The notes beneath the pieces are model-generated. The model worked only from the letters and a program-made list of their open reading frames with translations, ran no database searches and was not told the DNA's origin. Shown here piece by piece: positions 1 through 6,644 of a DNA stretch of 13,169 nucleotides (the first letter of the stretch is position 1; every line of letters begins with the position of its first letter). The stretch is from SVTX01 sp045653805 (GTDB taxonomy: Bacteria; Bacillota; Clostridia; Oscillospirales; CAG-272), in the NCBI GenBank assembly GCA_045653805.1, contig JAZOMF010000080.1, forward strand, positions 1 to 13,169. Direction: 5' to 3'. Made by a program: the position numbers and the translations under genes.

Positions 1-2387
1 TATCTCTTTGCCGCTTCGATATGTCCCGCGGCGGCGGCTTTTCTGTAATATGATCTTGCATCGCGCTTATTTTTAATACCGGTGCCCGAGCCTTCCTCAC
101 AACACAAGCCGTAGCTGTACGCCGCGTTGACGTTTCCTCGGTCAGCCGCGGACTTCAACCACTTGACCGCCTCCACATCATTTTCGTTAAGACCTACGCC
201 GTGGCGGAGACACCAACCGTAGCTATAGGATGCATCTATATCACCAAGCTCTGCTGCGATCTTGTAGCATCGAGCCGCAGTTACTTCATTTTTCTTGACC
301 AAAGCTTTTCCGTCAAAGTAGGCATCTCCCAGCTTGTTGATAGCGCCACCGAGAATCTCCTTGGTAATCGCTTCTTCACTTTTTTCCGATACGGGAGACT
401 CGTAAAAGCTCTTCAAATCTCCGCCGTGAAGATAAATTCTCGCAATTTCGTTTTGTGCACCCTGATGCCCAAGAGAAGCGGCAAATGCTATATTTTCAAA
501 GGCTCTCATATATGCCTGCAAGGAGGGATCCTTCCTTGCCAAAAGCATTCCCAATCGATATTGTGCCTCGGTTCTGGCATTCACAAAGGCAGAGGAGCGT
601 TCCGTAAATCTTTCAGGAAATTCATCTGTCTTGGGGGTGATTTTAGAAGGCGCAGATATAGTTTTGGTGTACCATCTTTCTGCATCCGAAGAGTTTTTGG
701 CTACTCCGCGGCCTTCGTCTGCAAATATTCCCATCGCAAGCATTGCAGGGGGGTATTCGCTTCTGGCTGCACGAAGAATATATGTGCGGGCATCGACTCG
801 GTCGTTTTTCAATCCAACTCCGGTCATTATCAATCTTCCTAACTCATAGGAGGCTTCTGCACTTCCGCCTTCTGCGGCAAGCTTGTAGAATTGTATCGCT
901 GTATCAGGATCGCACTCTGTTCCAGCACCCTTTTCAAGGCATCTTGCAAGAGCAAGATATGCATCGGAGGCGCTCTTCTCATCAGCGACCATATAAGCCT
1001 CGCGATAGCATTCGATGGCCTTGGAGGCATCCTTGGCGACTCCAACACCGTAAAAGTAGCATTCGCCCTTCATATATGCCGCCGCGCACGATCCAAGCTC
1101 TGCACCTCTGCAAAACCACTCAAATGCGATGGCATTGTCTTTCGCAGTGCCAAGCCCCTTGAGATTGCACAGTCCGAGCTTGAAGGCAGTGTTGGCGTTT
1201 TTATCATCCGCTTCTATAGACTCCAAGTAGTGCAAGTATCCAAGCTCCGCATTTTTCACCGTGCCCAAGCCCTCAAGATTGCAGTTGCCGAGCTCATATG
1301 CGGCATCGGAGTGTCCCGCCTGTGCCGCTATTGAGAACATTTTGTGTGCAATAGCAGCACTCTTTTTAGTTCCTCTTCCGTTTTTACTCATCATTCCCAC
1401 TCGATACATCGCAGGCGCGTATCCGGCATCCGACGAGCGTTTGAAATATGTAAAGGCTTTTGCAAAGTTTTGTTCAACGCCAACACCATTGTCAAAGCAA
1501 AGCGCCAATCGATAAAGAGCGATGGCATTTCCTTGATCTGCCGCAATTTTGTAGTAACTAACTGCTTTTTCATAGTCTTTTTTACAGCCCTCGCCCGCCT
1601 CATAGCACATGCCCAAACGACATGACGCATTTGCACTACCAAGCTCAGAGGCTTGATTATACAATTTGAATGCGCGTTCTTTATCTTGAGGAACTCCGTG
1701 ACCGTAAAAATAACAGCCACCGAGATTATTTGTAGCAATAGCATCACCCTCGCCGGCAGCTCTTTCGTAAAGCTTCGCCGCTAACGCATAATCCAGCTCG
1801 CAACCGATACCCATCTCACGGCAGATACCGAGAGCACGAATGCTTTCAATATGCCCCTCCTCACCGCCGAGAAGCAGATATTCTACAGCCTTTTGGGCAT
1901 CAGCTGAGCATCCCACACCGTTCATAAGGCATATTCCAAGATAATAATAGCTATCGGCCGCACCCAGAGCTTGGGCACGAGTAAAGCACTCAAATGCATA
2001 GTGGGGATCGTATATCGAGCTTTTTTCGTTGCCATAAAGTCTGCCCAGATATATCCATGAATCAGAATATCCCTCTTCTGCGGACTTTTTAAGATATTCT
2101 ATAGCGTGATTTAAAGAACCACTACCCGACTCTATCATTGCAGTTGCGCTTTTGTGTATGCTTTCGGCATCGCAAGGCTCGGAATCCACCGTGGCATTCT
2201 CTTCGCTTGCAAGGCCTCCGAGAACCAAAAAATCTTCATCAAGCTTAACACCTGAGGAGGCTTCGTCTCCACTTTCGGAGGCAAATCCTATATTAAGCTT
2301 ATCGGCAAACCGCCCGAGACTGCTGAGGTCAAGCTTTGATTCCTCAACTGACACATCTGCGCCGTTAAACAGCTTATTCTCGTTCAT
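1..2387 (-). CDS. Long Sel1-repeat (SLR/TPR-like) protein, 3' end outside window
   Basis: I translated this frame codon by codon from the ATG at 2387 to the left edge: 795 residues and no stop, so the gene continues beyond the window. AGGAGG (2395-2400) sits 7 nt before the ATG. Residues 1 to about 80 are acidic and show no signal peptide or membrane segment, so a cytoplasmic protein is likely. From about residue 85 there are roughly 18 tandem Sel1-like repeats of about 36 residues (pattern A-x-x-x-L-G-x-C-x-x-G-x-G, then A-x-x-x-Y/F-x-x-A-A-x-x-G). The array is irregular at about 570-700 and becomes regular again at about 705-795. Such repeats form an alpha-solenoid that binds protein partners; no enzymatic domain is visible in the part seen. 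A Cys recurs at the same position of the first helix in about eleven repeats. The partner and role are unknown. Confidence 0.93.
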   Translation of the reverse strand, partial: MNENKLFNGADVSVEESKLDLSSLGRFADKLNIGFASESGDEASSGVKLDEDFLVLGGLASEENATVDSEPCDAESIHKSATAMIESGSGSLNHAIEYLKKSAEEGYSDSWIYLGRLYGNEKSSIYDPHYAFECFTRAQALGAADSYYYLGICLMNGVGCSADAQKAVEYLLLGGEEGHIESIRALGICREMGIGCELDYALAAKLYERAAGEGDAIATNNLGGCYFYGHGVPQDKERAFKLYNQASELGSANASCRLGMCYEAGEGCKKDYEKAVSYYKIAADQGNAIALYRLALCFDNGVGVEQNFAKAFTYFKRSSDAGYAPAMYRVGMMSKNGRGTKKSAAIAHKMFSIAAQAGHSDAAYELGNCNLEGLGTVKNAELGYLHYLESIEADDKNANTAFKLGLCNLKGLGTAKDNAIAFEWFCRGAELGSCAAAYMKGECYFYGVGVAKDASKAIECYREAYMVADEKSASDAYLALARCLEKGAGTECDPDTAIQFYKLAAEGGSAEASYELGRLIMTGVGLKNDRVDARTYILRAARSEYPPAMLAMGIFADEGRGVAKNSSDAERWYTKTISAPSKITPKTDEFPERFTERSSAFVNARTEAQYRLGMLLARKDPSLQAYMRAFENIAFAASLGHQGAQNEIARIYLHGGDLKSFYESPVSEKSEEAITKEILGGAINKLGDAYFDGKALVKKNEVTAARCYKIAAELGDIDASYSYGWCLRHGVGLNENDVEAVKWLKSAADRGNVNAAYSYGLCCEEGSGTGIKNKRDARSYYRKAAAAGHIEAAKR

Positions 2388-2431
2388 TTTAAGACCTCCT
2401 CCCTTCCAATAGGATTGAATAATTTCGAATT

Positions 2432-2557
2432 TTATTTTTTGACTGCAAAGTATGTGCTTATATGCTCGCCGTCGAGAAGTCTGTATAGAATCTCGGGGAC
2501 GGAGGCGCGAGTAAGAGACCAAGAATCAACTTTTACCGCTATTCTATTGCATTTTTT
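2432..2557 (-). pseudogene. Startless fragment resembling the C-terminus of glutamate 5-kinase (possible proB remnant)
   Basis: One minus frame is open for 41 codons between a TAG (2558-2560) and a TAA (2432-2434). It contains no ATG, GTG or TTG, so it cannot be an ordinary small gene. Its translation is strikingly protein-like: the second half reads VPEILYRLLDGEHISTYF followed by a basic end. That recalls the last residues of glutamate 5-kinase (ProB), where a Pro, a hydrophobic helix, D/E-G-E and then I-G-T-x-F precede the terminus; here the family Gly of I-G-T is Ser. The match is from memory, not a search. The same DNA forms a nested inverted repeat, so it may instead be part of an RNA leader and the resemblance chance. 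Confidence 0.33.
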
Positions 2558-2674
2558 CTAAAAAACTCAAAAAAAAGCGTCGCTTTCTAAAATTTTTTTT
2601 AAAAACCACTTTAAAAATTTATAATTTTGTATTATAATAATATAAAAGAGGCGGTTTCTATATACTTTAGATTA

Positions 2675-2703
2675 ATTATACAACAAAAGCCCCCTTTTTT
2701 CAA
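2675..2703 (-). promoter_or_regulatory. Sigma-A-like promoter for the Sel1-repeat gene
   Basis: On the minus strand TTGAAA (2698-2703) and TATAAT (2675-2680) are separated by exactly 17 nt. Transcription would start near 2668, giving the Sel1-repeat mRNA a leader of about 280 nt. A weaker pair (TTGAGT and TAGAAT, 18-nt spacing, about 2540-2570) lies closer to the gene and could be used instead or as well. Confidence 0.5.
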
Positions 2704-2777
2704 GTATATTTTAAAAATAATGAAATATTATAGTATCTTCGCAAAAGCAGAGATTGAATACTATACGGAGGATTAAT

Positions 2778-3332
2778 ATGAAACAGAAGTACACCCTTTC
2801 TATCGCCGATATGGAGATCAACGTTATTACCGATGAGCCTCAGGAGTCGGTTGAGTACATAGTCGGGATACTTGACAGAAAAATGAGAGAGATCGCCCTT
2901 AAGAGCAAAAAATGCACAAAAAACGAGGCGGCAATGCTTTGTGCCCTTGATCTTTGCGCTGACAAGATCAAGCTTAAGCAGGAACTTGAGGAAGCTAACG
3001 AAACTCTTGAAGAAAGAAACGAAAAGTTTGAGCATCTTTGCGAGAAGCTTGAATTGGTGCAGAAAAACAGCGAAAGACTCGAAAGAGAAAGAGCCAGACT
3101 TGAAAACGAGAATAACCGTTTGCGCCAAATGTTGGATGACGTAAAAGCAGGCAAGACTCCCGTTGGTGTAATTTCCGACGAAGAGCCCGAGGATATGGCT
3201 GAAGGCGATGTGGTTATCGACGAGGCTATTGCCGAGGCAGTTCCCGAAACCAGAAAGTCACCCGCAAAGAAGAGCCCGAGCAAGAGCCGCGTTGGATCTA
3301 TGTTCGATCTGCTCACCTTTACTGATATTTGA
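2778..3332 (+). CDS. zapA: ZapA-family cell division protein, long clostridial form
   Basis: ZapA binds FtsZ and promotes bundling of the Z-ring at the division site in the cytoplasm. The 184-residue product starts with the characteristic ZapA N-terminal fold (about 1-65: a Y-x-L-x-I-x-x-x-x strand, the turn containing T-D-E, then a helix with Y-I-V-x-x-x-D and an A-x-x-L-x-A-L-D-L stretch). A long charged coiled coil follows (about 62-125), then an acidic segment (133-158), a Lys/Ser-rich segment (159-171) and a short hydrophobic end, GSMFDLLTF. GGAGGA at 2767-2772, 5 nt before the ATG at 2778, decides the start over an in-frame TTG at 2754. It is roughly twice the length of Bacillus ZapA. 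The U32 gene begins 11 nt downstream, so the two are likely co-transcribed. Confidence 0.9.
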   Translation: MKQKYTLSIADMEINVITDEPQESVEYIVGILDRKMREIALKSKKCTKNEAAMLCALDLCADKIKLKQELEEANETLEERNEKFEHLCEKLELVQKNSERLERERARLENENNRLRQMLDDVKAGKTPVGVISDEEPEDMAEGDVVIDEAIAEAVPETRKSPAKKSPSKSRVGSMFDLLTFTDI

Positions 3333-3343
3333 TAGGTAAAAAA

Positions 3344-5380
3344 ATGAAAAATTGTAAATTGCCCGAGCTTTTGAGCCCTGCTGGGTCGCTTGAAGCCTTT
3401 GAAGCGGCAATAGACGGAGGCGCCGACGCAATATATGTGGGGGGCGCCTCTTTCAATGCCCGAGCTAACGCCAAAAACTTCTCTGAGGAGGAGATGCGAG
3501 AGGCGGTCAAGCTGGCTCACCTGTACGGAGTCAAGGTCTATCAGACCATAAATATAATGATACACGGCAGAGAGACCGCAGAGCTTCTTCGCGCGGCAGA
3601 AATATCGGCTGAAATAGGTGTTGACGCATTTATCGTGTCGGATTTAGGTGCGGCGCGACTTATCCACAGTCACCTACCCGAAATGGAGCTTCACGGAAGC
3701 ACACAAATGAGCATTCATAACGCCGCCGGCGCGAGATTGCTGGCTGACTACGGTTTCTCAAGAATCGTGCCTGCCCGTGAGCTTTCAAAAAAAGACATAC
3801 AGACCTTGGTTGACGAAAACCCTCTTGAGGTCGAGATATTTATTCACGGTGCTATGTGTGTCAGCCATTCTGGTCAGTGCCTCTTCTCTTCTTTGGTTGG
3901 CGGAAGAAGCGGAAACCGAGGTCTTTGCGCCCAGCCCTGTCGCTTGCCTTATGCATCGGCAAACTGCAGAGTAGGTGACAAATATCCTTTGTCCTTAAAG
4001 GATATGTCGCTCTGCGGTCATGTCAGAGAGATAATAGGTAGTGGTGTTTCTTCTCTCAAAATCGAGGGTAGAATGAAATCCCCCGAATACGTGCGCGGCG
4101 TTACAAAAATTTGGCGCAGACTTCTTGATGAAGGCAGAGATGCTGCCGCAGAGGACATAAAAGAACTTTCCGACCTTTTCTCCCGCGGCGGATTTTCTGA
4201 CGGATATTATACCGAGACCGTGGGCAGAAAGATGCTTGGTGTCCGCAGCGAAGAGGACAAGCAGGCTTCCCGTGACAGTGAAAAATTCAATAAGATAACG
4301 AAAAAAATGCCACTTGCTATGTCGGTGGCTATCAAAAACGGTGAGAATAGCCGATTGACCGTTAACTCTAACGGAAAAACGGCATCTGCCGAGGGCGAAA
4401 TTCCACAAACGGCTATAAACGCCCCCATCGACGAGGCAACAGTTAAAAAATGTATGTCCAAGCTCGGAGATTCGTGCTTCACGCTTGAAAGCATCTGCAT
4501 AGAGCTTGACAGCGGCTTCATGATGCCGATTTCTCAACTCACTGCGCTTCGCCGTGCGGCAATATCGGCGCTTGAGGACGAGATGACTCGCGTATCTCCT
4601 CAAAAAATCGGGGATGGCGAGATTTCTATGCCCGAAAAGACCGCAAAGACGCGGCGCGTGGGCAGATTCCATAGCGCCCAGCAAATAACCGAGAGCGCAA
4701 GAGAGTTTTTTGACCTTGTGTTCTTACCGCTGGACGGATTTGACACCGATGCCGACGGATTCGTAATGCCCCCCGTGATCTTTGATTCGGAAAGAGAAAG
4801 AGCCGAAAGACTTGTTGAGTCTGCTTGCGAGCGCGGAGCAAGATACGCTATCGTTACCAATCTCGGACAGATAGAGCTTTTGAAAAGAATTGCTCCAGAA
4901 ATAGAGCTTATTGCTGATTTCAGGTTCAACGTTGGAAACTCTTATTCGTTGGGATTTTTCGAGGATATGGGATTTGAGAGCGTGGTGCTTTCAGCGGAGC
5001 TGACCCTACCGCAGATTCGTGATATTAAAGGCGCAAAAGCAGCAATCGTATACGGCAGAATCCCGCTTATGACCCTTGAAAAGTGCGTCATCAAAGAGCT
5101 TTACGGTGACAAACGCGGCTGTGAGGTCTGTTCGAGAGGAAAAGCCGAAATGAAGGATAGACGAGGCTTTGTTTTCCCCGTTGTTCGGGAATTTCCTCAC
5201 AGAAACATCGTGCTTAACAGTCTTCCCACGCAGATGTCGGATAGAGAAAACGAGCTACTTGCGGCAGGCGTTACCGATAGACACTTTCTCTTTACTACCG
5301 AGTCAGCCCGTGAGATTGACCGCGTAATTGAGGATTATAAACACCACCGAACCCCCGAGGGTAAGGTTAGAAGAATATAA
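3344..5380 (+). CDS. U32 family iron-sulfur protein, RlhA-like (annotated as peptidase or collagenase-like)
   Basis: The protein has 678 residues. It begins with the U32 barrel motif (L-L-S-P-A-G-S at about 9-15, then G-A-D-A-I-Y-V-G-G). The family signature is at 164-184: E-I-F-I-H-G-A-M-C, then a second Cys in G-Q-C-L-F-S. Cys172, Cys179, Cys195 and Cys199 are the expected ligands of a [4Fe-4S] cluster. A C-terminal region (about 574-678) has Cys581, Cys593 and Cys596 followed by D-R-R-G-F-V-F-P-V, as in the RlhA-type subfamily. Characterised relatives (RlhA, TrhP, UbiU/V) hydroxylate 23S rRNA, tRNA or a quinone precursor rather than cleave protein, so RNA hydroxylation is the likelier activity; the exact substrate is inference. 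I chose the ATG at 3344, which follows a weak AGGT, over an in-frame TTG at 3329 with no ribosome site. It is second in the zapA operon and ends at a strong terminator. Confidence 0.9.
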   Translation: MKNCKLPELLSPAGSLEAFEAAIDGGADAIYVGGASFNARANAKNFSEEEMREAVKLAHLYGVKVYQTINIMIHGRETAELLRAAEISAEIGVDAFIVSDLGAARLIHSHLPEMELHGSTQMSIHNAAGARLLADYGFSRIVPARELSKKDIQTLVDENPLEVEIFIHGAMCVSHSGQCLFSSLVGGRSGNRGLCAQPCRLPYASANCRVGDKYPLSLKDMSLCGHVREIIGSGVSSLKIEGRMKSPEYVRGVTKIWRRLLDEGRDAAAEDIKELSDLFSRGGFSDGYYTETVGRKMLGVRSEEDKQASRDSEKFNKITKKMPLAMSVAIKNGENSRLTVNSNGKTASAEGEIPQTAINAPIDEATVKKCMSKLGDSCFTLESICIELDSGFMMPISQLTALRRAAISALEDEMTRVSPQKIGDGEISMPEKTAKTRRVGRFHSAQQITESAREFFDLVFLPLDGFDTDADGFVMPPVIFDSERERAERLVESACERGARYAIVTNLGQIELLKRIAPEIELIADFRFNVGNSYSLGFFEDMGFESVVLSAELTLPQIRDIKGAKAAIVYGRIPLMTLEKCVIKELYGDKRGCEVCSRGKAEMKDRRGFVFPVVREFPHRNIVLNSLPTQMSDRENELLAAGVTDRHFLFTTESAREIDRVIEDYKHHRTPEGKVRRI

Positions 5381-5383
5381 TAT

Positions 5384-5415
5384 AAAACGGCTTTGCAAAA
5401 TTGCAAAGCCGTTTT
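5384..5415 (+). terminator. Rho-independent terminator of the zapA-U32 operon
   Basis: A perfect 15-bp inverted repeat (5384-5398 and 5401-5415) with a 2-nt AA centre, GC-rich in the middle and ending in a short T run. It starts 3 nt after the U32 stop codon. Confidence 0.92.
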
Positions 5416-5421
5416 GATGTT

Positions 5422-6001
5422 AATTGATGTTTATCGGTGAGTTTTATTTGTGTTCATTTCTTGCCTGCGTCGGCAATGAAACCTGCCTGCGCTTCGCTTA
5501 GGCTCGCAAATGCAAGCATTTGCTGAACCAAAGAAACGCCGCTCAAGGGGAGAGGGTCTTGACCGAGAAAAAGCGAACATGCCGCATTTTCTCGCTCTGC
5601 GACATCCTCTCCCCTTGAAGATCCCCTCTCCCGTCGGCTTGCCGACGAAATGGGTCTGTCAATTTATTGTTGTGAAATCTCTCTTGCAATCTTAAGCCAT
5701 AGCCGTGTTCTCACCCCCGCTTAAAGAATTGTCGCGTAAGCGACCTTTCCCAAAGGGAAAGCTTTGTTAAAATTGAAAGTGTAATATTGCTATAAGTTGC
5801 CCACACCTTACAAACAAAGCGGGGTTGGGGGACACGGGGGAGGGGATGTTTTAAAAATCCGCCTTTGATTTAACTAAGACTATCTTATTCGCTGCGGATT
5901 TTTAGAACTTACTCCCATCCCCCGTGCGGCGTTCTTTTGGTTCGTTTTCTGCCGACGCGGGCAGAAAATGAACATGTAAAACTCACTGATAAATCAAAAT
6001 T
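5422..6001. repeat. Intergenic element of nested inverted repeats
   Basis: No convincing gene lies in this 580-nt block. Its edges are imperfect inverted copies: 5422-5446 matches the reverse complement of 5977-6001 at 20 of 25 positions. The match continues inward with gaps: a GTTCATTT, GCGTCGGCA, GAACCAAA, ACGCCGC series occurs in the left arm (about 5451-5543) and inverted in the right arm (5927-5976). Inside are further palindromes: 5506-5513/5516-5523 (8 bp), 5544-5555/5606-5617 (12 bp perfect) enclosing 5564-5571/5587-5594 (8 bp perfect), 5731-5744, 5745-5761, and a large hairpin at 5833-5926. The structure suggests a MITE-like or REP-like repeat, possibly composite. No transposase is visible, and no target-site duplication was found. 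Confidence 0.72.
5833..5926. repeat. Large imperfect hairpin within the intergenic element
   Basis: The inner arms AAAAATCCGC (5853-5862) and GCGGATTTTT (5894-5903) are perfect complements around a 31-nt loop. The outer arms CACGGGGGA (5833-5841) and the matching CCCCCGTG region (about 5913-5926) extend the pairing with a few mismatches. It could act as a terminator in either direction, but its size and composition fit a mobile or intergenic repeat better. Confidence 0.65.
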
Positions 6002-6036
6002 TGACAGCTCACGTCACCAACAATATTTTTCAAAAG

Positions 6037-6054
6037 ATGTTGACAAGTCAACGT
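6037..6054. promoter_or_regulatory. MarR operator 1, covering the -35 box
   Basis: ATGTTGAC and GTCAACGT are inverted around AA. The half-site GTTGAC includes most of the -35 hexamer, so a bound dimer would block RNA polymerase. The same half-site recurs in a second copy 36 bp downstream. Confidence 0.75.
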
Positions 6055-6068
6055 TTTAGGTGTATAAT
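6040..6068 (+). promoter_or_regulatory. Consensus sigma-A promoter of the MarR gene
   Basis: A perfect -35 box TTGACA (6040-6045), a 17-nt spacer and a perfect -10 box TATAAT (6063-6068). Transcription should start near 6075. Such a strong promoter on a regulator gene fits strong self-repression. Confidence 0.9.
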
Positions 6069-6071
6069 ATG

Positions 6072-6091
6072 GATGTTGACACATCAACATC
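6072..6091. promoter_or_regulatory. MarR operator 2, at the transcription start
   Basis: GATGTTGA (6072-6079) and TCAACATC (6084-6091) are perfect 8-bp inverted arms with a 4-nt centre. It lies directly over the predicted transcription start and shares the ATGTTGAC half-site with operator 1. The two centres are 36 bp apart. Confidence 0.75.
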
Positions 6092-6126
6092 TGCGATAAT
6101 TCAACCTCAAGAAAGGAAATGACGGG

Positions 6127-6594
6127 ATGCTTGTCAGATTCGAACACTTTTCATACTCAATATCAAATATTTACAAGCATATCATTAAAATAGAACGCGA
6201 CGAAATGGAAAAATACGGTCTGCGTGCATCATACGTCCAGTACCTTATCACCATGAGCCGCTTTCCCGAAGGTATCACCGCCGCTAACCTCAGCGAGCTC
6301 TGCGAAAAGGACAAGGCCGCCATCTCTCGCATAGTGTCCGAGATGGAGGAAAAAGGGCTTGTAACGCGCGAAAGCGACAAAAATAACATGTATCGCGCCA
6401 AGCTCGTGCTTACCGACGAGGGCAAAAAAGCGGCAGATTACGTCAGCGAGCGCGCCGAAAAAGCCGTAAATGCCGCAGGTCAGGGACTTTCCGAAGAGGA
6501 TAGAAAGATATTTTACGGTGTTCTGGCAATTTTCGAAGCCAATCTCCGACGTATCAGCCGAGACGGTCTGCCCGAAAGAAGAAATCACGAATAA
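6127..6594 (+). CDS. MarR-family winged-helix transcriptional regulator
   Basis: The protein has 155 residues, the usual MarR length. Helices at about 5-45 form part of the dimer interface. The winged helix-turn-helix spans about 48-98: the recognition helix is near K-A-A-I-S-R-I-V-S-E-M (63-73), and the wing is G-L-V-T-R-E-S-D-K-N-N-M-Y-R followed by L-T-D-E-G. The C-terminal helices complete the dimer. MarR proteins usually bind palindromes as dimers and are released by small ligands or oxidation; this one has a single cysteine (Cys59), so sensing by a disulfide within one subunit is unlikely. AAAGGA (6112-6117) lies 9 nt before the ATG. The gene is monocistronic, and the two operators over its own promoter point to autoregulation. 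No target gene sits beside it on the same strand. Confidence 0.93.
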   Translation: MLVRFEHFSYSISNIYKHIIKIERDEMEKYGLRASYVQYLITMSRFPEGITAANLSELCEKDKAAISRIVSEMEEKGLVTRESDKNNMYRAKLVLTDEGKKAADYVSERAEKAVNAAGQGLSEEDRKIFYGVLAIFEANLRRISRDGLPERRNHE

Positions 6595-6606
6595 AATCTG
6601 CCATAT

Positions 6607-6634
6607 AAAAAAGAGTGCCGACGGCACTCTTTTT
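6607..6634. terminator. Bidirectional terminator between marR-type gene and sdaA
   Basis: GAGTGCC (6613-6619) and GGCACTC (6623-6629) pair around a GAC loop and are flanked by an A run before and a T run after. It therefore works as a hairpin plus U tract on either strand, and it serves both convergent genes. Confidence 0.9.
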
Positions 6635-6644
6635 ATTATTAACA

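Larger units (their letters stand above)
2388..2777. other. AT-rich divergent intergenic region between the Sel1-repeat gene and zapA
   Basis: This gap separates two divergent genes. It holds a leftward promoter (2675-2703), a startless open fragment with a protein-like translation (2432-2557), a foldable GC-richer segment (about 2457-2515) and long A/T runs. I see no tRNA and no riboswitch I recognise. No convincing -35/-10 pair for zapA could be picked out. AT-rich matches such as TATAAT at 2633-2638 lack a good -35 box at the right distance. Confidence 0.6.

Noticed and set aside
201..1625. Several plus-strand open frames of 70-213 codons
   Set aside because: They are antisense to the Sel1-repeat gene. 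Repetitive codon use in that gene keeps opposite frames open; their translations show no family features.
1..2387. Frameshifted or decayed Sel1-repeat pseudogene
   Set aside because: Reading each codon from 2387 to the left edge gave no stop, and repeats stay in frame throughout.
2388..2777. Known riboswitch, T-box or tRNA upstream of the Sel1-repeat gene
   Set aside because: I found no T-box consensus, no tRNA arms with CCA end, and no aptamer core I recognise; only a hairpin and an open fragment remain.
3995..4929. Minus-strand open frames of 71-229 codons
   Set aside because: They overlap the U32 gene in full and have no start signal or domain.
5510..5695. 61-codon plus-strand open frame in the intergenic element
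   Set aside because: It runs through the inverted repeats, so its sequence is dictated by palindromes, and it lacks a ribosome site.
5422..6001. CRISPR array
   Set aside because: The repeats are inverted, of different lengths, and lack regular direct-repeat and spacer periodicity; no cas gene is present.
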